Assembly (NCBI GenBank): GCA_964017145.1
Contig: CAXHKQ010000155.1
Location: forward strand, 1 to 21,515
Origin: Agrocybe praecox
Lineage: Eukaryota > Basidiomycota > Agaricomycetes > Agaricales > Agrocybaceae
DNA length: 21,515 bases
Reading direction: 5' to 3'
Below are positions 1 through 8,849 of the stretch, in pieces. The number at the start of each line of letters is the position of its first letter. Positions within the stretch are counted from its first letter, which is position 1. Below the pieces are notes generated by a model, which was given only the letters and a program-made list of their open reading frames with translations, ran no database searches and was not told the origin of the DNA. The position numbers were made by a program, and so were the translations under genes.

Positions 1-365
1 TAGCGAAAAACACAAGCCAAACGACGAACGCCAAAAGTCGTTCCATAATTTAGATACAGTTTCTATGTGGTAGTGTGAGTAGTGTATATGTTTATGTGTG
101 CTATGTGTAAACGTGGCTTCTGCTGGTACTGTGCATTCCGTGAGTTGCGCGATGATCGGATGACGGAAGATTCGCTCGATCAGTCGGCCGCCAGCAGGAT
201 GCAACTCAAAACAAATATATAGAACAAACGTGCGGCACGCACTGACGTCCAGCTTACGAATAATGAACACACTCTCGCGTTCCGTTATCGATCCACCAAA
301 ATGCTCGATGTGCGTGCTGGTGCGTGCGCCATCCGTCGTGTCGTCGGTCGTTGAGTGCAACGCAA
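1..365 (-). other. akirin 3' UTR / downstream flank
   Basis: This sequence lies downstream of the akirin stop codon (TAA, complement of 366-368). No AATAAA or ATTAAA appears on the minus strand here, so the polyadenylation site either uses a variant signal or lies beyond the left edge. No reading frame with recognisable coding content was seen. Confidence 0.5.
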
Positions 366-2197
366 TTAGGAGAGATCTGCCGGATGGATAGGAATACGGA
401 TTAGTAAAACACATCGTTGTAGTAGATAGTAGATGCCGAGGTACTTACAGCTAGGAGCAGCCTCGTAGCGTCTCTGGATCTGGTCGTATGTGAACTTGAC
501 GAACGCATCGTATTGCTCGGCCAGTTTGGTCGTCAGCACCTGGTCGTACTGTTCGCGCAAACACTCCTCGCGCTCCTTCAGCATTCGCTCGCATATCAAT
601 TGGACCTGCGCGCACAAACGTCGAATAAGTATTAATAAATGTGTTGGTGCTTGTGTTTACGAGTATACACAAGATGATCGATCGACGGCGATCTTGTATA
701 GTGAGATAACCATTTGGACAAATAGGTTGCACCTGCTGCTGTCGTCTGTTGCACCAGCAAACGAATAAAACACACATATGCACGCACAAACGTATAAGAA
801 AAACACCATTCGGATTGAATGCATGCGTTCGCGTGTGTGCGTGAGGATCACAATGCACTCGCCGAAACATAAAACGAGACCAACGCGCACGCTCGCATAA
901 GACCGCACCAAAGATGCGTGCGTTCAACAGCGTTGTAAGTTTAGGGGTGTGTGTGTGCGCGCGTATGCAGGCACGCACGCACGCACGCATGCGAAGGGTG
1001 CGTGTTCGTGTGTCGAAGTCGTGCAACGCGTGCAGCAGCATTCCGTGGTCGTTGCTCTACAACGGACGACCGTCGTCAGCGGTTTCGTTCAAGTTGTTGT
1101 TGGCCATTTGTTGTGCAGTGAATTTAAAATGGAAGTCATGAAAAGACATTTACGATTTACGACCGCGAGTCAACTCAACTCGTTAATGTGTGTTGGCTTC
1201 ATGCATATGATGTTTGTGAGTGATGCCAATGTTCTTGTGGCCGAACATGATTAAACACGATTAATCATGTCGTTCCACGCATGCAAAGCGATACATACAC
1301 ATATACATAGACCAAACGTGTCGCACACACACAGCTTATTTCAGTCATCGTGCGAAAATCATGCACGCGAGCGCGCTCATAATAGTTTCACTTTCTTCTG
1401 GCGAACATTGTTCTCAGACACGGCACTATTCCAAAATAGATTGCACGCTCAGTGATTACACGTACACAGCCAGCACCTCGCAACCAACACACAACATACA
1501 TAAATTCATCAGCCACTATACACGGTTTTGCTCGAAATCGACTTACCTGCTTGAACGAGAACAACTCCTTGTCGGCGTTCTGCTGCTGATTGCGACGCTG
1601 CTGGTGCAACGTCTGGCGCTGTGTCAGCTGCTGCTGTCGCTGCTGCAGCCCGCTGCCCGCCGTCGTCGCCGCCGCAGCGGCCGACGTCGATGTCGATGGC
1701 GGTGAGTCCGCTCGGCCGGGACTGTCTGGGCCGCCCATCTCCGAGCCACTGTTGTCGGAGTCCTGCATGCGATCGGCGGCCGCGGCGGCCGAACGGCAGG
1801 CGGCAACGGTGGCAGAGGAGAACGTAAGCTGTTTGCTGCGATGCAGCCGTGTGATCTCCTCGCGGATGTTCTGGGCCATTTTCTCTGTGGATGGATAGAC
1901 ATAAGATAGAAGCGCGTCAGAACAAGATTTATAGACGGCATTTGTGGAGCGACGTCGCCACGGGGCATTGCATAATCGCGCCCCATACTCACCAGGTGTC
2001 ATTTGCGATGTGCTGGCCGATGTGCTGGCGAACACGGACGGCACCGGTTCGCTGATGAAGCTGCGCGAGCATCCGGCCGCCGCCTGGCTGTGGTGCGAGG
2101 AGCCGGCGCCGCCGAACGGCTGACAGCGCCTCCGTTTCGTCGGCCGCTGGTTGATCGACTCCCAGTCCAGCGATCGTTTCAGTGTGGCGCACGCCAT
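366..2197 (-). CDS. akirin: akirin, nuclear cofactor of NF-kB/Imd immune transcription (4 coding exons)
   Basis: Coding exons on the minus strand are 1993-2197, 1547-1884, 449-605 and 366-376, giving 236 residues. Junctions use GTGAGT, GTAAGT and GTAAGT donors and CAG acceptors, and all keep frame. The N-terminus [19 protein letters not shown], a KRRR nuclear localisation signal at 21-24, the [13 protein letters not shown] block at 107-119 and the conserved C-terminal domain (VQLICER at about 182 to the final YLS) are diagnostic of akirin. In flies akirin is a nuclear protein that links Relish/NF-kB to the Brahma SWI/SNF complex for antimicrobial-peptide genes (established knowledge). A Q/A-rich stretch at about 137-170 makes it longer than fly akirin, about 200 residues. 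The start is the ATG at 2197. The next gene, Rrs1, is divergent. Confidence 0.95.
606..1546 (-). other. akirin intron 2 (941 bp), microsatellite-rich
   Basis: The intron separates the Q-rich exon from the conserved C-terminal exon. The donor is the GTAAGT complementary to 1541-1546 and the acceptor CAG is complementary to 606-608. It holds GT and GCAC simple repeats, most densely at 947-993. The frames that stay open here are low-complexity H/T/C/V/R strings produced by the repeats, not protein-like. Confidence 0.85.
947..993. repeat. Alternating purine-pyrimidine tract: (GT)n, GC run, (GCAC)n
   Basis: Bases 947-969 alternate purine and pyrimidine without a break (GT repeats passing into GC repeats). 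After one phase break at 970/971 the alternation resumes through 993 as GCAC repeats. Such tracts are prone to form left-handed Z-DNA. Confidence 0.8.
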
Positions 2198-2572
2198 TTT
2201 GTGTGTGGTGTGGCTGGTGGTGGTGTTGGTCGGTTGGTTTGGGGGTTAGAGTTGCGTGCGGAGCAGGAAAGGCACTAGCGGTTGCACGCACGCACAGTAG
2301 CGACACACAGAAGCACGGGCAGAGTGCGCGTGTGTGTGTTTTGGATGTGTGCGCGATGACCTCACGTACGTGTACACACACACACGAAAATACAAACGAA
2401 ACGAAATTACGCACAACTTTCGAGCTCGCGGTTGCGGTTTGGTTCGTCGTCGGATAGGCGGAGCCCGATGGTGATGCTGGGATGGCTGGGTGTGTGTATG
2501 TAAGCTAGAGTAAAGGCACCAGGTGTACACTATTATTTATCTACACATATGCACAAGACTGGGTGCAGTTTG

Positions 2573-2587
2573 GTGTGTGTGTGTGTG
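2573..2587. repeat. (GT)7 microsatellite
   Basis: Uninterrupted GT dinucleotides in the akirin/Rrs1 spacer. Confidence 0.9.
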
Positions 2588-2779
2588 AGTTGCACTCAGA
2601 TTAGCGTGCAGGTCGGAGCCCCCTTGCACTCTCACTCGCACTCATACGCACGCACACATACACAACAACAAAGAACGCTTTGCGCACAGCAGTGGCCGAT
2701 GCGATAATAAACGGCGATGGTCGTTTAGGCTTTGGCCCGTGTGCGTGTGTGCAAGTATTCGAATGACCGTTTTCTGTAC

Positions 2780-2800
2780 GTGTGTGTGTGTTTGTGTGTG
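2780..2800. repeat. (GT)n microsatellite, interrupted
   Basis: GT dinucleotides at 2780-2790 and 2794-2800 with a short T interruption, in the akirin/Rrs1 spacer. Confidence 0.85.
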
Positions 2801-3589
2801 CGTTTCCTCGTCGAGGCGAGAGCGAGCACAATCTGCTGCCTTGGCTGTGTTGTTGTTGTCGATGTTGTTGTTGCTGGTGCTGTAGTATTGTTGCTGCACA
2901 CGAACGCATACACACACACAACGACGACGGGGCGGAGTACCACAACGCGAACGATATTCTGCGAAGGTGCGCGCTATTGCGACAAAGGCAATTAGGTGTG
3001 TTCAAAGTGACGCGAGGCAAACGAACTTTGATATGCGTGTGTGCGAGGATCTCTCGGGGGGCAGCAAACTTGAATTGGTTGGTGTGCTGATGTGTTGCGG
3101 CTGGCTGCTGGTGGTGAACTGAACCTGAACCAGAAAATTTGAAATGTCCCGAAAAGTGATTACACACACGACAACCATTCACAACAACAAAAATCACTCG
3201 ACTGCTCTCGCACCCATGTACACAAAAAAACGAGAGGCCCACTTCGATTGAGTGAAAAGAATCGGCCGAAGAGAGAGGCTAGTGCGTGGTACTAGATGTG
3301 TGATCGGTGTATGCGCTCGTTCGCATGACATTCGCTTTTCTTGGTGTATAAACAAAACAAACGCACCGCTTGCTGCTTGCTGCACGGCCCCGCGCCGAAT
3401 GTAAGGTTAGACGTTCGATTCTCTTTCATTCGCGTCGTTCTCGCCCCGCATCGCACGTGTTGTTTTCGTTCAGCTGCAGCTCATCGTGATCGCCGTTTTG
3501 GTGCCCACGAAAAGACCGCTCCATTCCGCCTATTTCGACTGATATCGGGTACTCCGCCGTTACTCTTGAACACACACGCACACCTCACA

Positions 3590-4804
3590 ATGTCAGATAT
3601 TGTGCGCGAGATTCTGGAGAAGGAGCAGCGCGAGCTGGAGAAATTCAAGACCATCCAGGTCTCGAAACACTTGGACGTGCGCACCGACTTGGGCCATCTG
3701 CTGTGCGCCGATCCGAACGACTTGGACGCGCAGGCTTTGAAGTAAGTTCCGTCGAGAGCGTTTCGCCCATTCGGTTGCAGCCATTTTCTAATCACCATTT
3801 TCTAATTCCCAGAAACGACAAGGAGAACTACCTGAGCGCCCTCATCCGCGACAATCTGCAGTTGCTCGTCAACGAGGTGTGGGAGCTGCCCACCGAGCGC
3901 GTCGAGGAGTGCGTGGTCGCCAAGCTGCCGGCGCCCGCATTCGTGCTGCCGCGCTCGCGCAAGTGCCCGGTGGCGAAGCCCCTGACCAAGTGGGAGAAGT
4001 TCGCCAAGGAGAAGGGCATCAAGAAGGTGAAGAAGGACAAGAAGGTCTTCGATGAGGAGCTGAACGTAAGTGTTGCATTGCTATTTCGTTCCGTGCGAGT
4101 GCATTTTCTCACCGAACGTCTTTTTCGCATCTCCGCCCGCACAGAAATGGGTGCCCACATACGGCTTCAAGAAGGCCGACGCCGAGCGCCAAAAGGAATG
4201 GGTGCTCGAGGTGCCGAAGAACGCCCACCCGATGGAGGACCAGTTCCAGAAGAAGATGGACATGCGCAGCGAGAAGGTGGCCGCCAACGAGATCAAGCGC
4301 ATGAAGAACATCGTGCGCGCCAAGAAGATGGACGTGCCGCGCGCCGGCTACATGGGCCCGGAGGCGGCCAGCTCGACGCAACTGCTCACCGCCGTCACCG
4401 TTGCCAAATCGTCGACCGCCTCGGTGGGCAAGTTCCAGGACTCGCTGCCCAAGGAGAAGACCGCTCGCGGTCTGGGCGTGCGCGAACTGATTCCGGGCTC
4501 CAAGCGCAAGGCCAGCCACATCGGCGACGAGCCGGAGCAGGTGCAGAATCTGGCGCTGATCCAGAGTGTGCTTAGCAAGAAGCCGAAAATCGATGTGGAT
4601 CGTGCGATCTCGGTGCAGAAGCGCGAGGCGCGCGCCGAGCGTGAGGCCAATCCGGAGGCGGGACAGAAGAAGCGGAAGACGGGCAGCGGAGCGAAGCGCA
4701 GCCGCAAGGGCGGCAAGATCCGGTCGTCCGGAGCCAAGAAGCCGAAGGGCGGCGCCGGTGAGCGTGACCCGAAGAAGAAGGCGGCCGGTCGCAAGAGGCG
4801 ATAG
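3590..4804 (+). CDS. Rrs1: Rrs1, ribosome biogenesis regulatory protein homolog (3 exons)
   Basis: Exons are 3590-3741, 3813-4065 and 4145-4804, giving 354 residues. Introns of 71 and 79 bp use GTAAGT and GTAAG donors and CAG acceptors. The RRS1 domain covers roughly residues 10-190. Recognisable blocks are NDKENYLSALIRDNLQLL with VNEVWELPTE, the LPxPxxxLPRSRKCPVAKPLTKWEKFAKEKGI segment (described here with gaps), and KWVPTYGFKKA. The tail from about residue 285 is a Lys/Arg/Gly-rich nucleolar-type extension (GQKKRKTGSGAKRSRKGG). In yeast and animals Rrs1 works with Rpf2 to load the 5S RNP (5S rRNA, Rpl5, Rpl11) into pre-60S particles in the nucleolus (established knowledge). The start ATG at 3590 follows CTCACA, and upstream in-frame codons are not protein-like. 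The gene converges on QC. Confidence 0.95.
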
Positions 4805-4837
4805 ACTCGGGCAGAAAAGACGTGCGTATCGGTTGCA

Positions 4838-4843
4838 AATATA
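4838..4843 (+). terminator. Probable polyadenylation signal of Rrs1 (AATATA variant)
   Basis: AATATA lies 34 bp after the Rrs1 stop. It is followed by a G/T-rich stretch at about 4872-4924, as expected for a downstream cleavage element. No AATAAA is available in the 122 bp gap. Confidence 0.5.
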
Positions 4844-4847
4844 CATG

Positions 4848-4853
4848 TTTTAA
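4848..4853 (-). terminator. Probable polyadenylation signal of the QC gene (ATTAAA)
   Basis: ATTAAA on the minus strand lies about 75 bp after the QC stop codon. It sits only 5 bp from the plus-strand signal assigned to Rrs1, so the two convergent 3' ends probably overlap. Confidence 0.5.
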
Positions 4854-4926
4854 TATTTTTAAGAAGATCTGCAACAGTTTTGGGTTTCGGTTGGTCGAGT
4901 GTTGTGTAGTGGTGGTGGTGGTGTGC

Positions 4927-7344
4927 TCAGCCGTATAAACGGAAGTTGACGGCTCGCGATGCCATCAAATACTCGTAGGTGAAGCAGCGTAGGATTTTGT
5001 TGAAGTTTTCGATGACACTGAAGTCGAGATTCTGGAGATTGTCGCCGATCTTGTGCCAGTGCTTGGGGAACGGGTTCGTGATCAGGTGCACGATGGGGAC
5101 GCCTGTAAAAGATATGATATTTAGTCAAAGTATTCACGTTTATCAACATAATCATTTTTATATTTGGAATTGTTGAAGTGCAGATAGTTGTTCAAAGTTG
5201 CCAAATGTAACCAAACACACATTTATCTTCAGTCTGCATTTTCATGACGGGTATCTCAATTCGTCTTGAAATATAGATCCCAGGAGTTTATTAACGCTTC
5301 AAGTGTTTCATAAATCTAGAGATATTGTTTGATGATATATGTATAATAACCACTGGTCAAAGTTCAACTATTGATGGTAAAAATCGCTTATAAGTTCGTC
5401 ATAAAACATTTTCACAAACATATTTATTAAATGTACATAACAAATACCAAAAATGTAACGCGGTACAGCATTGTCAAGTCGTAAGCTCGAATATTGCAAA
5501 AAGGTCTCATTTGATCGTTTTTCGATTTTTTAAATTATAATTATCATTGAGAAATCTTTGGTTTCACTGTATTTAGTCACTATTTTCGTGCTCTAGAATG
5601 TTAGTAAATATACCCTGCGTCACTACAGGTGTTACATCGTAGAATGGCTGTATTATCAACAGTTTTAAGAATTGTTATTAGAAATGTATACAAAATAACA
5701 ACGAATGTCGATGGTTGATGGATACATCAACACTTTTCAAATTGCCCGCCCTTGGCCTTAGTTATGCTACCTAGTATTTTAGAAATCGAGTTGCTTGCTG
5801 GCCGTGAAGGGCTGCTTAAAAAAGGTCCATACTTTTGTGTCTTTAGGCGTTGTCTCGTACCTCCAACATATAATAAATTAAAAAAAAACCACCGCTTTTA
5901 CATCCGGTGAAATCGACAGCCATTGTCTGAGCGAAATGAGATGTGAGATGTGATTCAGAGCCCATATTTATTGAAATTAGCTTTATGTGATGGTATATAG
6001 TCTCACATGAATGTAAGCGGTAAGGACTTTATCATATTTTGTGTCAATGCCTTGAATACAACATCTAACACTTTCAATCGACACTTCGTGTCAATAACCT
6101 TCACCCTAGGCTCCAAAAACCCCAATTGTGAGTGATGGCCTTTCTCAAGCTCATATTTTCGTAGGACCTTCACTCTATCGAAATTCGATCATTTTGTTTT
6201 TCAATCCATGATTCGACCGCGCAAAGTACAAAGGAAAATACAGCGTATACAAACTATGTAACACCAGTAGAACAAATATTAGAACAAATATTATAAGTTG
6301 CACATTAGTATATGCAAGTGTGTTCTTCATATTCGATAAACATAATTTTGAGCCACCTGAACTAATTAATAAAGTTGAATGTGCAATCACGGCCGCGTGA
6401 TTCATTCAAACTCACCCATTTCCGCAAACGGCAAATGATCGTCCGCAATCCGACTGTTCGAATTCCGCGGCCTGAACATGTACCGCTGCCCTCGCATCTC
6501 TCCCGCCGCAAATAACATCCGCTCCAGCTCCACCATGCGCTGGAACAGCGGCACCGTCGCCGCATAATAATTCAGGAACACCGGTCGCGGCGCCCCAATC
6601 AAATCCAGCAGCACCAGCGCATCGATGCGCTCCACATCGGGCAGCCGCTGCGCCAAATGCCGCGAACCGTACAGCGAATCCTCGTCCGTCCACTCGGCAA
6701 ACGCCTCCTCGCCATCGAAGAACAGCAGCATCAGACTGACGTCCCTGTCCGCATTGGCGGCCAGCTTCAACGTACGCACCACGTCCAGCATCATCGAGCA
6801 CGGCACCGCCGAATCGACGGCGCCCACGAATCCGGCCTCGCGGCTGCCGGGCGCAAAGTACTTGCTGTCATAGTGGCAGGCCAGCGTCAGGAAGCGCGTG
6901 GCGTTTGGATCGAGTCGGCCGATGATGTTGGTGAAGCGCACGCGTCCGACGGTTGGCGCTTGCGCATCGAACGCGTCCAGCTGGACGGCGAGGCCGAGCG
7001 AGCGCAGATCGGCGACGATGAAGTCGCGGACGCGCTCATGACCGGCGGTGCCGACGACGCGTGGCACGCAGATCGCCTCGAGAGTTCGGTTGAAGCGTGC
7101 GGTATTGGAGGCGGCGCCGAGCGTGCGGCAGCCGCTGGCGGTGAGTTTCTGCGGGTGGTGGGTGGAGAAAGCGGATATGTGATATGACGAGTAATTGAGT
7201 TTGCACGATCGTCGATCATCTCGTTGAGATGAACAGAGGCGAAAAGTGTACCTGTTTCGGGTTCAGATAGTTGATCTGTGAGACGACCGTGCTTACACCG
7301 ATCGCGCAAACCAACACGACGAATGGGAACATGGACCGCTGCAT
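4927..7344 (-). CDS. QC: Glutaminyl-peptide cyclotransferase (glutaminyl cyclase), secreted (3 exons)
   Basis: Exons on the minus strand are 7252-7344, 6416-7148 and 4927-5102, giving 333 residues, the usual family length. Residues 1-22 form a signal peptide with hydrophobic core FPFVVLVCAIGVSTVV. The M28-like zinc domain has VPRVVGTAGH at 59-68, ACHYDSKYF with zinc ligand Asp125, GAVDSAVPC at 140-148, FFDGEEAF with Glu178/Glu179, LLDLIGAP, and PFPKHWHKIGDN with His292 in the last exon. The enzyme cyclises N-terminal Gln (and Glu) to pyroglutamate on secretory peptides and hormones (established). The reading AEMG/VPIVHLI crosses the exon 2-3 border and confirms the 1.3 kb intron. Rather than QC this could be the Golgi isoQC, but the cleavable signal and the absence of a long membrane anchor favour the secreted form. 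Confidence 0.95.
5103..6415 (-). other. QC intron 2 (1,313 bp)
   Basis: AT-rich intron with donor GTGAGT (complement of 6410-6415) and acceptor CAG (complement of 5103-5105). A short hairpin, gacac-ttc-gtgtc, lies near 6080. No transposon ends, RNA gene or credible coding exon was found. Confidence 0.85.
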
Positions 7345-8849
7345 GTTGACTCGGTTGTGTGATCAATTACGACCACAATTGATGATCGCGAGTGGTCGTC
7401 TATGATGACGATCAGCAACACCTGACTGCTTCGGACGGTGTTTGTTCACTAAATGCGAGAGTGGCGAGTGCACTCGCGAGCCGCGACTGGCGACATGTTA
7501 TGCGTATGTGAAGGTAAAGTCTATAGATATACCGTCATCACGAAAGCATACGCGAATGACCATGGCGAGTAAATGGAGAGAAACTATTGTTGAATGAGCA
7601 GCGCATCTGTGCCTACAGGTCGACTGAGCTTGGGTGAGTGTTGAGCATAAAGTGTGTATGTTACAGGGTGACTGATACAATTGATCAATGAATCAATGGG
7701 TAGTCCGAACTTGGAGTTCAAGCGCGGACTGATTCATAGATAATCCCAACGTACGATGTTGGCGAGCTCGGAACATGAGCTTAATTCGGAATGCTGTGTT
7801 ACGTGAACAGCACATTCACTGGAAATTTATTTTATGTTTTCGTTTCCTTTTTTCGTTTGGAGATTACAAAATGTTGGAAATTTTTTATTTAATCAATACA
7901 AACAACATACGGACATTTTTAAATGTTAACGGACACAACATTTTCTTGATAACATTTTATTTCAATGAATTGAACCTGAGCCGAATACATTGTCGGAATG
8001 AAGACGATTGTTTGATCTGTTTGATCAAATATTAGCTGAAGCACACCCGTACAACTTTTAAATGTTTGTCCGCTTTGTAGAGTAGACCCAATTCTCGATC
8101 GAGATGCAACTTATTATCATTATGCTTGCATTCCAACCACATACAATATTTTCTTCAATTCGCTCAACATAACATTTGAAATAATATTTTATTTCATATT
8201 AATTAAACGGCTTTATTACATTGGTTAAATACAATATTACGTACATTCTAGATATTTTCGAACATGTATCAGATATAACTAATATTATAACATTTGTTCA
8301 ACCACTGCGTGTTGTTTATAGTTGTATAATTGAAACAACTGTGCATGCAGTTTCTACAATTATTCTGCTTATCCAACTCCAACGAACGTCTGTTTCGATT
8401 TCGTTAGATACAACACACTAATCGATTCATATAGTTAACACAAACCAACTCTATCTGCACCATTCCTCATGCACATGCAAATATGCTGGTCGTCGTCATC
8501 GTCGCCGTGTTGGCGGCGATTTTCTATAGTGTGTCTGGTTTGGTCTGGTGCACATAAGTATAATACACAGCAGTTCTCTCAAGGACGATGCACGATGATG
8601 GCAAGCACGCACGCACACACAGACACGAATAAAATGCATTTAATATACACAAAGACATTCTAGCCGGTCGACCGTTTTGTAGACGTCGTGCTCAACTATT
8701 TTATGCCCGCATGCTAGCTGTGAATTGAATAGGCACATACACTCGTGCCACACTCAATCCGCGTATCACACTTTGCGGTTCCGACTATGACTAGAACGTC
8801 ATCTCTCTCTCTGGTGCTTGTGTTCTTAGGCACATTGTTTGAACACGAT
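7345..8849. other. Spacer: QC 5' region and transporter 3' UTR
   Basis: The right part (about 8620-8849) is the 3' UTR of the transporter gene. The left part, next to 7345, must carry the QC promoter and 5' UTR; no clear TATA box was seen. The middle is AT-rich with no credible gene. A CA/GCAC microsatellite lies near 8604-8620. Confidence 0.6.
8639..8644 (-). terminator. Probable polyadenylation signal of the SLC22-type transporter (ATTAAA)
   Basis: ATTAAA on the minus strand lies about 206 bp after the stop at 8850. It is followed about 20 bases later by a run rich in TG (complement of about 8603-8622), which suits a downstream GU element. AATAAA copies complementary to 8212-8217 and 8188-8193 could be distal alternatives. 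Confidence 0.55.

Larger units (their letters stand above)
2198..3589. other. Divergent akirin/Rrs1 intergenic and 5' UTR region
   Basis: This 1.39 kb spacer separates the two start codons, so it must hold both promoters and 5' UTRs. It contains several GT/CA microsatellites and a TATAAAC motif at 3347-3353, about 240 bp before the Rrs1 start. No convincing coding frame is present: the long frame on the minus strand at 2601-3242 is repeat-driven low complexity. Transcription starts cannot be fixed from sequence alone. Confidence 0.6.

Noticed and set aside
2601..3242. 213-residue minus frame in the akirin/Rrs1 spacer
   Set aside because: Mostly H/T/C strings generated by CA repeats; no domain, no splice context, probably 5' flanking DNA.
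4109..4846. 245-residue open frame antisense to Rrs1 exon 3
   Set aside because: Leu/Arg/His-rich shadow of the Lys/Arg/Glu-rich coding exon; the plus strand has clear RRS1 family sequence.
5741..5880. Slightly GC-richer patch in QC intron 2 that reads WRYETTPKD on the minus strand
   Set aside because: Looked like a transposon remnant but matched no family pattern I could name.
6657..7187. Open plus frame antisense to QC exon 2
   Set aside because: The minus strand carries every glutaminyl cyclase motif; the plus frame is an Arg/Gly/Ala-rich shadow.
7701..7729. Nested hairpin agtccg/cggact with gaact/agttc
   Set aside because: Stems of 5-6 bp with a bulge; common by chance and not a tRNA shape.
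7908..8073. Possible inverted repeat CGGACA...ATTTAAA around a 160 bp AT-rich segment
   Set aside because: Arms align only with gaps over about 20 bases; too weak in AT-rich DNA.
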